Below are positions 36,181-45,290 of a stretch of 64,000 bases of DNA, in pieces. Origin of the DNA: Gammaproteobacteria bacterium (GTDB lineage Bacteria > Pseudomonadota > Gammaproteobacteria > DSM-16500). The translations under genes and the position numbers were made by a program. The notes under the pieces are model-generated. The model was given only the letters and a program-made list of their open reading frames with translations, was not told the origin of the DNA and ran no database searches. The stretch is taken from NCBI GenBank assembly GCA_031291175.1, contig JARLJO010000004.1:1-64000 (forward strand), given 5' to 3'. Position 1 is the first letter of the stretch; every line of letters starts with the position of its first letter.

Positions 36181-36687
36181 TCATAATTTTTTAGTATATT
36201 GCACTTCATCTAATTCTATCATTGAAAAAAGATTACAAATCCTAGACATTCCAGACTTTTCAAACCCCAACGATTGGTAAAAGTTTCTAGCCCGTTCATT
36301 AGCCGCTAATACCCATATAGTCGCCTGATCAAAACCAAGATCTTTTAACAACATCAATGACGCCAAACACAATTGACTGCCAAAACCTTTTCGCCACACA
36401 TCGGGATGCAAATAAAGCGAACTAATTTCGCCAAACGTTTCTTGTAATTTGTGATGATCTTTACACATTTGCGAAAAACCTATTATTCTGTTGTTAGAAT
36501 GTATTTTTAAAACAATAGGTTCTTGTCCCAATGCAGCATTCCAGCTTTCAGCCCACTTATCTATTGAAATGGAATCCAGTATTTCCTTGGGTAAAATATC
36601 CGCATAAGCATGTTTCCATGCAACAGCGTTGATAGATGCAATGTCGTAAGCATCAGCTTGATTTGCTATCTGGATAATATATTTCAT
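36181..36687 (-). CDS. GNAT-family N-acetyltransferase
   Basis: About 168 residues; the exact start among 36702 (TTG), 36696 and 36687 is uncertain. The GNAT core is clear: the beta-strand EISSLYLHPDVWRKGFGSQL contains the acetyl-CoA loop (Arg-Lys-Gly-Phe-Gly), and the late motif ANERARNFYQSLGFEKSG is typical of RimI-like enzymes. The substrate is unknown. The gene is isolated and flanked by repeats. Confidence 0.88.
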   Translation of the reverse strand: MKYIIQIANQADAYDIASINAVAWKHAYADILPKEILDSISIDKWAESWNAALGQEPIVLKIHSNNRIIGFSQMCKDHHKLQETFGEISSLYLHPDVWRKGFGSQLCLASLMLLKDLGFDQATIWVLAANERARNFYQSLGFEKSGMSRICNLFSMIELDEVQYTKKL

Positions 36688-36773
36688 ATTTCTCATTACC
36701 AAAAATTACTATAAGGTGAATAGAAAATAATTTGTGATTTTAACTATGTGTTTTTTTATCAACTCATCAATGT

Positions 36774-36808
36774 CGGTTGGGTTGAGCGCTTTTTTGCGAA
36801 ACCCAACA
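36774..36808 (+). repeat. AACCCAACCTAC family, single copy
   Basis: GGTTGGGTTGAGCG, TTTTTTGCG and AAACCCAAC form a hairpin. It is located between the converging ends of no pair: both neighbours run on the minus strand. Confidence 0.75.
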
Positions 36809-36829
36809 CCTCATTAAAACTACAATACT

Positions 36830-37315
36830 TTATAAAAAATCAACCAATTTGCCTGTAGTCTGTCTCAATCGTTGACTAACATATTTCAAAAGCTTCAATG
36901 TAATTTGTAAAGCCGCATATGGCGAATCTGCACAGAAAGCAGAAAACGACGTCCTATCCATGATGAGCAACGTAACATCCTGCTTAGCCATGACACTGGC
37001 CGAACTGGTTACATTATCAAAAAAAGCAATTTCGCCGATGATCTTCCCTGCCCCTAAAGAATTCACTGTTTTAAGCGCACCTTTCACATCAGCTTTAACA
37101 ATATCGACTTGCCCTTTGCACACCAAACAAAAGAAATGACCTTTTTCGCCCTCATGAATAATGGTAAGACCAGAAGACACAGAATATGCTTTCAGGAATA
37201 TGACTAATTTCTCAATATGATTCGTAGCCAGACCATCGACCAAGTCAAAAGTATCCAATAATGTCGCCTTCTCTTCTGGCGAAAGTGCTAACAATTTAAA
37301 TTCCTTCACTTCCAC
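36830..37315 (-). CDS. Cyclic-nucleotide-binding-fold protein without HTH
   Basis: This encodes 161 residues from a GTG start preceded by GAGGG. Residues 25-140 form a Crp-type cNMP beta-roll (GLTIIHEGEKGHFFCLVCKG; LGAGKIIGEIAFFDN). There is no DNA-binding domain. In the phosphate cassette the Gly-Glu is kept, but the usual Arg-x-Ala is replaced by SSASV, so the phosphate-binding Arg is missing and the fold may not bind cAMP or cGMP. It could be a protein-interaction module. Confidence 0.8.
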   Translation of the reverse strand: MEVKEFKLLALSPEEKATLLDTFDLVDGLATNHIEKLVIFLKAYSVSSGLTIIHEGEKGHFFCLVCKGQVDIVKADVKGALKTVNSLGAGKIIGEIAFFDNVTSSASVMAKQDVTLLIMDRTSFSAFCADSPYAALQITLKLLKYVSQRLRQTTGKLVDFL

Positions 37316-37507
37316 TCTCCCTCTTTTTTAAGTAACAAGTAGTCTTCTCTAAAAAATGTCTAATAGGATAGCATTCTTAATGTTCTCTTAATCTAATAAT
37401 GAGACTATACAGCGCTTTACAAAAATACATTTTTCCCAGAATGCAAGCCCTTGTTTTTCATTATATTTTTAATATTAACCTTTGTCTTTAAAAACGGATA
37501 ATTATTT

Positions 37508-39409
37508 ATGCTCCCAAGAGCTAATCCAGCTGAAACACAAATACCACTAATTTTTCGTGGTTTTACTGTATTTCTCCAAGCGCCATTCAAAACAATACGC
37601 GAATGGTACCACAGCATGACAGATGAAGAATGGGCCATCATCAACCTGATGAAAGATCCAACGATAAAATACAATCATAAGATCCACAACTTTATTCAAG
37701 AATGCATGAATGCACCATTCAACACAGTCTCTGCAGGCTTTGTTAAACACCCGGAATTTAAAAAGAACGCTGAGTATCATGGTGATATGCGGGTAAAACT
37801 ATGGGCCTTGATCATAGAATATCTTAACAGTAAAAATGATAGCGATCATCAGTGGATAAATCTTGAAAAAATATTAAGAGAAAAACTGAAAAAACGTCCT
37901 GTAAAATATGTTTCGACAAGGAGAGAAAGATTAGATCTATGTTTAGATGCAGGAATACAATCAGAATCACTACGAAAAGAATTTAATAATCAAAACTTTT
38001 TCATTAATCTGTATGGAACAAAAGATAAAAAATTAATTGGCCTTTTTAAAGAACTACTCCCCGCCCCACGTACGGAATTTTTTCAAGGGCAAGCACTTCC
38101 AGAATTTTATGCAGAAAAAGAACTTGCTGAGACAAAATCGATTCTGACTTTCCTGAAAAAGCACAGCGAGCTGAATGAAGGCATGTTAATCAAGGCACAG
38201 AGAAAACTTCGAGGAAAAAGGAGACAACAAGAAGAACGCGAGCGCATTGCAATTATATACGAACCTTATCTTGCTTCCTCAGGAAAAAGCGCGGCAGATT
38301 TATTAAAAGAAGCTAATTCCCCTTACATCCCTCAAGGTTGCAATCCGGCACTTGCTGCCAGAATTGTTCTCGCAGCAAGCGAGGTGAAGTTATTTACCAC
38401 TATTCGACATCTTACCTCAGCTAAAAGCTTAAAAAGCATTATGGATAAAGGTTTATATGGTCAGCGAACTTTAAAATATTTCAATATTGATTTTGTTTCT
38501 GCTGCTTTAGGAAATGGTGACGTGCAGGATGGAGATGGAAATGTCATTTGCTTTGGTCCGAATAAAATTGATCCAACCGCAATAAATGCATTAAACAGGA
38601 ATCGAAAAGCAGAAATCACATTGGACCTTAATAAAGCTCAACAAAGAAATCCCTGCGCCTTCTATAAGCAAAGAGACTTGGGATGGGAAACATATAGTAA
38701 AAAAACGGTGACGCTGGGCGATACCCAGCTAGTTTTTTCTCCTAACGCATCTGACTACAACGAACTGGTTTCGATCTTTTCTCTATATAGCCCTGTTGCA
38801 GAAGCCAGGGAAAACGATGGTCAAATCTATCGTGCAGAAATCGCTAGAGCTACTTTACCAAAGTGTTTATTCATAGCCTATGACATGGAAAGAATGCATC
38901 AGATTTTGACGCTTAATTTTTTCAGATTCATTGATGCTCTTCAAATGAATGTGCATGCACCAAGTAATGCCGTGACAATAACAACTGAAGATATTTATGC
39001 GAAAATTGCAGCCCTGGATGATGAAGCATTACGTCAATTTTTGTATGACATTGGCCGCCTAATGACAGAAACAATGGAATATAACTTTTATGGCGCATAC
39101 AAAATGGATTTTGAGTCGATTCTAACGATTAAAACGGATGATTATTGTTTAAATTTATCTGATTTGATTGTTGGTTTAAATTCAGGTGATTTCAGCGGAT
39201 GGGAGCAACTTAAAGTGAAATTGCCTGAATTAGCGAGTAGCTATTGTTTTATCGATTATTTAAGTTCTAAAGTGCTTGATGATGCTACTAAGACGAAACT
39301 GAAGAGTCATAGGGAAACATTAAAACTGCCTTTCTGGCTAGAAATGAAAGAAAAAAATATTTCTGATGATGTTGCATTGAGAGAGCATTATAGAATGAGA
39401 CAAACCTAA
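37508..39409 (+). CDS. Hypothetical 633-residue protein, possible ADP-ribosyltransferase-like fold
   Basis: It is soluble with no signal peptide. Residues 1-120 are helical, and 190-250 are highly charged (KAQRKLRGKRRQQEERERIA). At about 296-325 FTTIRHLTSAKSLKSIMDKG followed by LYG resembles the first motif of PARP/DarT/Tpt1-type ADP-ribosyltransferases (His-x-Thr followed by a helix and Ile-x3-Gly-Leu). Later motifs of that fold cannot be placed with confidence, so this is a hint only. The C-terminal 150 residues are helical. The stop codon lies inside the left arm of a long inverted repeat. Size and isolation fit a translocated effector. Confidence 0.65.
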   Translation: MLPRANPAETQIPLIFRGFTVFLQAPFKTIREWYHSMTDEEWAIINLMKDPTIKYNHKIHNFIQECMNAPFNTVSAGFVKHPEFKKNAEYHGDMRVKLWALIIEYLNSKNDSDHQWINLEKILREKLKKRPVKYVSTRRERLDLCLDAGIQSESLRKEFNNQNFFINLYGTKDKKLIGLFKELLPAPRTEFFQGQALPEFYAEKELAETKSILTFLKKHSELNEGMLIKAQRKLRGKRRQQEERERIAIIYEPYLASSGKSAADLLKEANSPYIPQGCNPALAARIVLAASEVKLFTTIRHLTSAKSLKSIMDKGLYGQRTLKYFNIDFVSAALGNGDVQDGDGNVICFGPNKIDPTAINALNRNRKAEITLDLNKAQQRNPCAFYKQRDLGWETYSKKTVTLGDTQLVFSPNASDYNELVSIFSLYSPVAEARENDGQIYRAEIARATLPKCLFIAYDMERMHQILTLNFFRFIDALQMNVHAPSNAVTITTEDIYAKIAALDDEALRQFLYDIGRLMTETMEYNFYGAYKMDFESILTIKTDDYCLNLSDLIVGLNSGDFSGWEQLKVKLPELASSYCFIDYLSSKVLDDATKTKLKSHRETLKLPFWLEMKEKNISDDVALREHYRMRQT

Positions 39410-39650
39410 AACATTCACTTTCATCAAATCCGACATACCGCTTTACCAAGCTCTACGTACCACCTTACCAATCTCTATGTACCACCTTACCAATCTCTAC
39501 GTACCGCGGCTTGTCCGCGGTATCCAGCGATTGAAACCCCAATCAAAAGTGATGGATATCGCGGACAAGCCACGGTACGTCGGGTTTGATAAAGCGGTAC
39601 GTAGAGCTTGGTAAAGCGGTATGTCGGATTTGATGAAAGTGAATGTTTTA
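39407..39650. repeat. Long inverted repeat, 55-bp perfect arms
   Basis: The arms 39407-39461 and 39596-39650 are exact reverse complements. The interior holds a 22-bp direct repeat (about 39459-39502, TACCACCTTACCAATCTCTA twice) and two opposed CGCGG palindromes (about 39500-39530 and 39557-39585, two mismatches). Both converging genes end inside the arms, sharing the outermost TAA on either strand. It has no coding capacity. It resembles a miniature inverted-repeat element, and its RNA would form a very strong hairpin that could terminate both transcripts. Confidence 0.95.
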
Positions 39651-40712
39651 TTTATTTATCTTTAATAAATACGGACTCACCGTTTTATATTTCAAATCCT
39701 TCAACGGATCACCAGATTTATTTTCATTGCCATATTCTGTCATCGCAGATCGTATAATGGATCCTGGGAAAAAAGCCGTTGAAACCGCTAAAGACACTTC
39801 TGGCAGTGGATCAGCTTTCGTGAAAAAAGCAGTGACTTCAAAATCCTGATCAGACACATTCATAAAAGTATGCAAAACCCCTGCAGACACAAAAATGTAA
39901 TCATAGATTTCCACATCAAGCGTAAAAGGATCTGAATCGGCAACAATAATATTAAATTGTCCCACCCCTTGCGAAACTACATACAGCGTACCTGCATCTG
40001 GATACCAAATCGGGTCGCGTGCCACGCCCGGCTTTAAGCGTGCGCGCAGCATGGAAATATTTTCTAAAATATTCCAATTACTCTTCACACCCCAAATAAC
40101 AGAGCCAAGCTTTTCATCTTGAAAAAGCGGAGTGACTTTGGCTAAATCAAATCCATACGGACTTGCTGTTAGTACTTCCTGAATGGCGGGCTGTGGATGA
40201 AATTTTCCTACCAACACATTAGCTGTCGTGCCACTCCATTTTTGTAACTCAGTATGAGGTGAAGTGTAAGCGTCGCGGACGAGTGCAGGAATGCCATTCA
40301 TGGCCACATGCAAATCAATATCTTGCGGCTTATCAGCGCTAAAACCGACAAGTAATTTCGCATGTTCCTTCCCAATATTATTGAGACAATGAAGAGCCGC
40401 TTGAGGAATGAACCAACACATACCAGACGTTAAGGTAAATACAGCCGACTCACCGGGCGAACGCCACAGTATGACTTCGATAGAACCTGAAATGACATAA
40501 CCTAATTCAGACGCATTGGGATGCCAATGCGGCAGCCGCATAGACTCCTCCCATATTTCCAGCGTGTAACAAGTCACGCCGTTCAATGCCGGGAAACTAT
40601 CTTTGTCGACCGTGTGCGCAATGGCGACATTGCTAACAGAAGTTGGGGTGATAACGCGAGTGGTTTGTAAACGATAGTTTTTTAAATCGATGGCGTTTTG
40701 ATTGGTTTTCAT
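39648..40712 (-). CDS. Bicupin (oxalate decarboxylase-like)
   Basis: This encodes 354 residues with two cupin domains. The N-terminal barrel has a full metal site, PHWHPNASELGYVISG (His-x-His-x4-Glu-x6-Gly), plus the late His in PQAALHCLNN. The C-terminal barrel keeps the fold (DPIWYPDAGTLYVVSQGVG) but has lost the two His, so only one metal centre is likely. Oxalate decarboxylase needs both, so this is more probably a related lyase, dioxygenase or binding protein. AAGGAGG precedes the start. It converges with the 633-residue protein gene across the inverted repeat. Confidence 0.85.
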   Translation of the reverse strand: MKTNQNAIDLKNYRLQTTRVITPTSVSNVAIAHTVDKDSFPALNGVTCYTLEIWEESMRLPHWHPNASELGYVISGSIEVILWRSPGESAVFTLTSGMCWFIPQAALHCLNNIGKEHAKLLVGFSADKPQDIDLHVAMNGIPALVRDAYTSPHTELQKWSGTTANVLVGKFHPQPAIQEVLTASPYGFDLAKVTPLFQDEKLGSVIWGVKSNWNILENISMLRARLKPGVARDPIWYPDAGTLYVVSQGVGQFNIIVADSDPFTLDVEIYDYIFVSAGVLHTFMNVSDQDFEVTAFFTKADPLPEVSLAVSTAFFPGSIIRSAMTEYGNENKSGDPLKDLKYKTVSPYLLKINK

Positions 40713-40880
40713 ACCACCCTCCTTTTTAATTTCTTATCTTCCTATTATATAATAACTGTACTTATTTTTCTAAAATCATGATTGATAAAGCTTTATTTTT
40801 ATTAAAGAGAGAAAATTTGCGATCCCCGCTGGCCCTAGAATCGCAGGTTAAATTAATCTAAATTGGACGGCTGAAGTGGT

Positions 40881-41129
40881 TTACTGTTTAGGCCGTTTTA
40901 AATTTTGCAGCGCATCGACTCGTTCATCCTGATTTTGTGCGTTTCTAACAATTGCCAGTTGAGCGACGATAGCTTTAAATACACCACTAATAGCATCCTT
41001 TAGCTTTGAGTTATTTTTTATTTGATTGAGATACTGATCCAAAGCATGCCATACGTTATCTTCATCGCTATTAATCCAGCAAGCTATCCGAACATAACTA
41101 AAGCTCAGTGAAAGACATTCGCTAATAAT
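40881..41129 (-). pseudogene. Probable 3' remnant of a lost gene
   Basis: The frame reads about 80 residues (VWHALDQYLNQIKNNSKLKD to QNLKRPKQ) ending at TAA. It has good helical, coding-like composition but no ATG/GTG/TTG start with a ribosome-binding site, and an in-frame stop lies just upstream. It looks like the C-terminal end of a larger helical protein gene whose front is gone. The family is not recognised. Confidence 0.4.
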
Positions 41130-41207
41130 AAATTATTTCAGTACACTATATAGCTTATAACACACGCAAAAATCACACTCTTTTTGTTTATCACGGATGA
41201 TAAAAGA

Positions 41208-42629
41208 ATGAAAACCCAATCAGTAGAACTCGCCATTTTAGGCGCTGGCACAGCAGGAATCTCCGCATTCAAAGAGGCGAGCAAAGTCACCCAAAACATC
41301 GTCATGATTGACCCTGGCCCTTTAGGGACTACTTGCGCTCGGGTCGGCTGCATGCCTTCTAAAACCTTGATTCAAACAGCCCATTATTATCATGATAGAA
41401 AATATTTTTCTGCTCTTGGGATTAATGGAGCAGATAAACTGTCTATCGATATTCCCACCGTCATGAAACATGTCAGAATGCTGCGCGACTATTTCACTTC
41501 GGGCACTATTCAGTATGTTGAGTCACTTAAGCAACAATACATTCATGGCAAAGCAGAAATCATTGATAACAACACCATAAAGGTAAATGACCAAAAGATA
41601 GTGGCTAAAAGCATTATTATTGCAACAGGTTCCGCTTCTATTATTCCACCCGAATGGCACGCGTTTCGTAACGAGATTCTTATTTCAGAGAATATTTTTG
41701 AGCAAAAAGATTTTCAAAATAAAATAGCCGTTATTGGCGCTGGCGCTGTGGGACTGGAACTAGGTCAAGCCTTAAGTTATCTTGACCTGCAAATAGAAAT
41801 GTTTCATTCACATGACTTTATTGGTGGCTTAACTGATCCAGTGGTGAATGAATACGCCATTCAGTGTTTTCAAAAATCATTCCCTCTCTATCTTAATTAT
41901 AAAGCCACTGTCGAAAAAACTCAGAAAGCATTTCTCGTCAAAAGCGGCCAGCATGCCTTTACCGCAAATGAAGTTATTGCAGCGCTGGGTCGAGAAGTCA
42001 ATCTGACTGCATTAAACCTGAATGAACTTGGCGTAAAATTCGATAAAAACGGTTTGCCTGTTTATAATCACCAGACAATGCAGCTTGAGACGCTGCCAAT
42101 TTATATTGCGGGCGATGTCGGTAAATTCAGGCCGCTGTTACATGAAGCCGCCGATGAAGGCAGAATTGCTGGCTACAACGCAGTACGCAATAAAACACAA
42201 TGCTTTAAACGTCGCACACCGCTTTCTATCATTTTTACTCAACCCAATATCGCCATGGTTGGGCAATCATTCAGTCAGCTACACGATACCGATTTTGTGA
42301 TCGGCGAAGTCTGCTTTGAAGATCAAGGTCGTTCGCGCATCATGTCTCAAAACCAAGGCTTATTGCGAATTTACGCGGCAAAAAAAACAGGCCTGTTACT
42401 TGGCGCTGAAATGATAGCACCAGATGGCGAACATCTAGCCCATATTTTAGCGAGCTCAATACAACAAGCACTGACTGTTTTTGATTTATTACAAATGCCT
42501 TTTTATCACCCTGTTGTAGAAGAAGGAATGAGAACCGCATTAAGACATATTATGACGCAAATAAAACATAATCATTCAGCGTTAGAGTTAGCCATGTGTG
42601 ATAGTGAAGCCGCGTCTAATCTATCATAA
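41208..42629 (+). CDS. Lipoamide dehydrogenase-like flavoprotein
   Basis: This encodes 473 residues from ATG at 41208. It belongs to the class I pyridine nucleotide-disulfide oxidoreductases. FAD site: LAILGAGTAGISAFKEA. Redox disulfide: GTTCARVGCMPSK (Cys-x4-Cys). NAD(P) site: IAVIGAGAVGLELGQALSYL. Second FAD contact: IYIAGDVGKFRPLLHEAADE. Active-site His-Glu: FYHPVVEEGMRTALRH. There are no neighbouring 2-oxoacid dehydrogenase genes, so it is probably a stand-alone reductase rather than E3 of a complex. A hairpin repeat follows. Confidence 0.9.
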   Translation: MKTQSVELAILGAGTAGISAFKEASKVTQNIVMIDPGPLGTTCARVGCMPSKTLIQTAHYYHDRKYFSALGINGADKLSIDIPTVMKHVRMLRDYFTSGTIQYVESLKQQYIHGKAEIIDNNTIKVNDQKIVAKSIIIATGSASIIPPEWHAFRNEILISENIFEQKDFQNKIAVIGAGAVGLELGQALSYLDLQIEMFHSHDFIGGLTDPVVNEYAIQCFQKSFPLYLNYKATVEKTQKAFLVKSGQHAFTANEVIAALGREVNLTALNLNELGVKFDKNGLPVYNHQTMQLETLPIYIAGDVGKFRPLLHEAADEGRIAGYNAVRNKTQCFKRRTPLSIIFTQPNIAMVGQSFSQLHDTDFVIGEVCFEDQGRSRIMSQNQGLLRIYAAKKTGLLLGAEMIAPDGEHLAHILASSIQQALTVFDLLQMPFYHPVVEEGMRTALRHIMTQIKHNHSALELAMCDSEAASNLS

Positions 42630-42673
42630 CAAAGGTGAGTTCAGGACAATCATACTCAACCATGAACAATGTG

Positions 42674-42724
42674 TAGCACGGACTAAGACCCCCACGCTTT
42701 TTGTGGGGGTCTTAGTCCGTGCTA
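42674..42724. repeat. Perfect hairpin repeat, 22-bp arms
   Basis: The most complete copy of the ACGGACTAAGACC family: arms 42674-42695 and 42703-42724 are exact complements around GCTTTTT. It interrupts the oxidoreductase fragment at 42722-42862. Confidence 0.95.
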
Positions 42725-42862
42725 CCAATAACGCTGTGCTTCAGCCAATTTCCGCTTTGCCTCATCAATATCAACGATAGCGATAATATCCGCTTTTGAT
42801 TTTTTATAACGTTCCAGATGCGTTTGCCCCATATTACCAAAACCGACGATGACGCCTTTCAT
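42722..42862 (-). pseudogene. Truncated Gfo/Idh/MocA-type oxidoreductase
   Basis: Forty-six residues are left, starting MKGVIVGFGNMGQTHLERYK and continuing KADIIAIVDIDEAKRKLAEA. AAGGAATT lies upstream of the ATG. The GxGxxGxxH pattern and following Asp mark the N-terminal NAD(P)-binding strand and helix of Gfo/Idh/MocA dehydrogenases, normally over 300 residues. The frame ends at a TAG supplied by the repeat at 42674-42724. It follows the porin gene by 95 bases on the same strand, and was probably the third gene of that operon. Confidence 0.85.
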
Positions 42863-42957
42863 ATTGAATTCCTTGTTTAGATAGTGTTTTGGATGATATC
42901 CAAATCGATTATTTGCTCAAATCGCTAATTCACATACTCATCTAAGCGCTTTAACTT

Positions 42958-44367
42958 TTACCAAGTAAACTTCGTTTCCACGCCCGCATAAGTCGAATCT
43001 TTACCGCCAACTTTTTTAATAGCATTGGCAACATTAAAACGAACAACCTCAAGCGCATTATGAATATGTCGCGTCATTTGCCAGTCGATACGTAATTGAA
43101 AATAAGTTCCGGTATATTGCCCGCCAGCCCCAGCCGTGCCTTTAAGAGGAACATTAGGTTGCGTATAAACAGCATCGGCAGTTGTTTCGCGCCATTGCGC
43201 TGCAACCGCCCCCATGGCGGTCACGGATGGGGACAGAGCTAATGTGAGAGAGGGTTTTAGATGGATAAAATTCACATAGCCCGTATATCCAGCCAGGGTG
43301 ACATATTGGCCGTTAGGAAAAAGCGGATTAAACGTCCCTAACGTATGCCCTGTTGAATCTTCGTTTCCTGATGCCGCATCCAGTTGTATCCCTATCCGCG
43401 GCTTCCAGTGAATACCTTCAAATGTATAACCGGAGACTGAGCCGACAGCCCACGCGCGAATATTGTCATTCGCAATGGATCCAACCTGCCCCATCCATTC
43501 CAAATCCCAATCGAAGGAATCCGCAGTGCCTGCAAACCTGACATCAAAAATATTACGGCTCTCAGTGCCAGATACCGTCAGAAAATTCGCATTCGCATTT
43601 TTATAATGCGATAGATAAGTCGCCACCTTTCCTACATTCGCAATCTTCCGCTCAAGACGAAATCCGCCGTAAGTCAGTGCGCTGCTGCTATAATCATCAA
43701 AAGCCCTGATATTACGCGTGATCACTGGATGACTATAAAATGTGATAAAGCGCCATTGGCTTAATTCATAATCTCCCCACAGCGCATCATACGATTCCCG
43801 AACGTTAGGCCCATCGCGAACCGAAACGAAACGTTGTAAGTCGAAAGCAATTTGCTGTCTGCCCGCGCGAAACTTGAAAAGTCCAGAACCCATCGGTTGA
43901 ACCACTGCTAAAAATGCCTGCTCTACGTCAAGCCTATCTTCATCCACTGGCAAAATGACCGCTTTGCCTGGCGCGAAATCGCTTTCTAGCTGTACGAATA
44001 CTTGAATTTTATTCGCAATGTGTAAGTCAGCATTCGCTTCCATTCGACTGATAACATAGGATTGTGGCGGGCTGTTCTGGCCAACACCGAAATTCATCGC
44101 GTCATTATATTCATAACGCTCACGTATATTAGCGCCTAAGGAAAGATACGTTTTCGGATCATTAACAGATAAAGGAATATACTTCAAACTATCCAATGGC
44201 TCACCTGGCACGTTGGGATTAGCTAAAACCGACCAGTCTTCTTGCCATCGATTAAAATGTATTTCTGGGCGTTTCGGTATTTCATTGACCGAGGACATCT
44301 CGCTTTGCGCTGCTGCTGCGGTCGACAGCAGTATTACTATGAAAAGCCCAGTTATCTTCGCCCGCAT
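42958..44367 (-). CDS. Outer-membrane porin (AlgE-like alginate export domain)
   Basis: This encodes 469 residues. The signal peptide is MRAKITGLFIVILLSTAAAA. The mature part has barrel strands typical of the alginate_exp/AlgE family (SRMEANADLHIANKIQVFVQ; RAGRQQIAFDLQRFVSVRDG; FQLRIDWQMTRHIHNALEVV) and ends in Trp (VETKFTW). It probably passes an anionic sugar or small organic acid. Its ATG overlaps the stop of the VOC gene (TAATG), so the pair is coupled, and a broken oxidoreductase follows. Codon use is more GC-rich than most of the window, which hints at transfer. Confidence 0.85.
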   Translation of the reverse strand: MRAKITGLFIVILLSTAAAAQSEMSSVNEIPKRPEIHFNRWQEDWSVLANPNVPGEPLDSLKYIPLSVNDPKTYLSLGANIRERYEYNDAMNFGVGQNSPPQSYVISRMEANADLHIANKIQVFVQLESDFAPGKAVILPVDEDRLDVEQAFLAVVQPMGSGLFKFRAGRQQIAFDLQRFVSVRDGPNVRESYDALWGDYELSQWRFITFYSHPVITRNIRAFDDYSSSALTYGGFRLERKIANVGKVATYLSHYKNANANFLTVSGTESRNIFDVRFAGTADSFDWDLEWMGQVGSIANDNIRAWAVGSVSGYTFEGIHWKPRIGIQLDAASGNEDSTGHTLGTFNPLFPNGQYVTLAGYTGYVNFIHLKPSLTLALSPSVTAMGAVAAQWRETTADAVYTQPNVPLKGTAGAGGQYTGTYFQLRIDWQMTRHIHNALEVVRFNVANAIKKVGGKDSTYAGVETKFTW

Positions 44368-45290
44368 TAAGACTTGCTATCAGCGGTCTTAGATGACGGC
44401 GCGGCTGCGTGAATCTCAGCAATGTAGCCACCAGGAAACTTCACCAGCGTTGAAATGCGCTGATCACTTGTGAAAGGCTCAAACAGGATATCTGCGCCCG
44501 CTGCTTTTGCTTTTGTCAGCGTATCATTGAAATTAGATACCTCATAGCCCGTGAGCTCATGACCAAACGGCCATGGCAGATGACCGTCCGTGATAATCAC
44601 CCGCATTTTTCCAAAATTGGACTCGATGCTAACACGTCGATAGCTGTCACCGGGACGGCCGATTTCAATGCCGGGAGCGTGTGGGTTGTCCGAGACTAAC
44701 TTGCCTTTCGCAAAGCGAATAAAACGCTGAATGAAACTGTTTGCGCGATCAGGAGAAACATAGACACGATTTTCCGGCACAGTCGTCAATGGTGTATACG
44801 ATGGTGCTGTCTTATGCCAGTAGAGCTGCATATTTACACCGCCAGGCCACTGAATGATGGCATCACGACCAATGGGATCAGGAAACGGTGCGACAATCAC
44901 ATCAGCTCCCGCAGCACGCGCCGCCTCGACTGCCTTATCAAAATCATTAACGAGATATCCGGTACGCTCCGCACCAAAAGGATAAGGAATGGGTGTCTTG
45001 AATCCGAAAACCGAAATCGTACCTGCAGGCGTCAGCACGAGTTGTGACATGGTTTGGCTTGGCGTCGGTGTTACCTGGAAAACACCTTGTTTGGAGGTTG
45101 TGCCACCAAAAGTGGCTTTGAAGCTAGCCACGAAGCGATCGAAATCTTGTGGATCGACATAGACATGTGTCGTGTCGTACTGCGATCCAACAGCAAAGCC
45201 GCTATTAGCTGGGAGCGCATAAGTCAAATTAGCTGAAATAAAAAAAACAATAATTCCGATTATGCGCATTACCATACCGAAAAATTCCAT
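44367..45290 (-). CDS. Exported two-domain VOC (glyoxalase-like) protein
   Basis: This encodes 307 residues. A signal peptide (RIIGIIVFFISANLTYA) is followed by two VOC/glyoxalase modules: residues 38-160 (TTHVYVDPQDFDRFVASFKA; WPGGVNMQLYWHK) and 170-290 (NRVYVSPDRANSFIQRFIRF; FPGGYIAEIHAA). His and Glu at module starts and ends could bind metal. Export of a VOC protein is unusual, since most act in the cytosol. Operon position before a porin suggests it binds or alters a compound entering through that porin. The start may be at the GTG/ATG a few codons downstream. Confidence 0.75.
   Translation of the reverse strand: MEFFGMVMRIIGIIVFFISANLTYALPANSGFAVGSQYDTTHVYVDPQDFDRFVASFKATFGGTTSKQGVFQVTPTPSQTMSQLVLTPAGTISVFGFKTPIPYPFGAERTGYLVNDFDKAVEAARAAGADVIVAPFPDPIGRDAIIQWPGGVNMQLYWHKTAPSYTPLTTVPENRVYVSPDRANSFIQRFIRFAKGKLVSDNPHAPGIEIGRPGDSYRRVSIESNFGKMRVIITDGHLPWPFGHELTGYEVSNFNDTLTKAKAAGADILFEPFTSDQRISTLVKFPGGYIAEIHAAAPSSKTADSKS

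Noticed and set aside
39459-39502. Direct repeat that could suggest a CRISPR array
   Set aside because: Only two 22-bp units, directly adjacent with no spacer, inside an inverted repeat; no cas genes.
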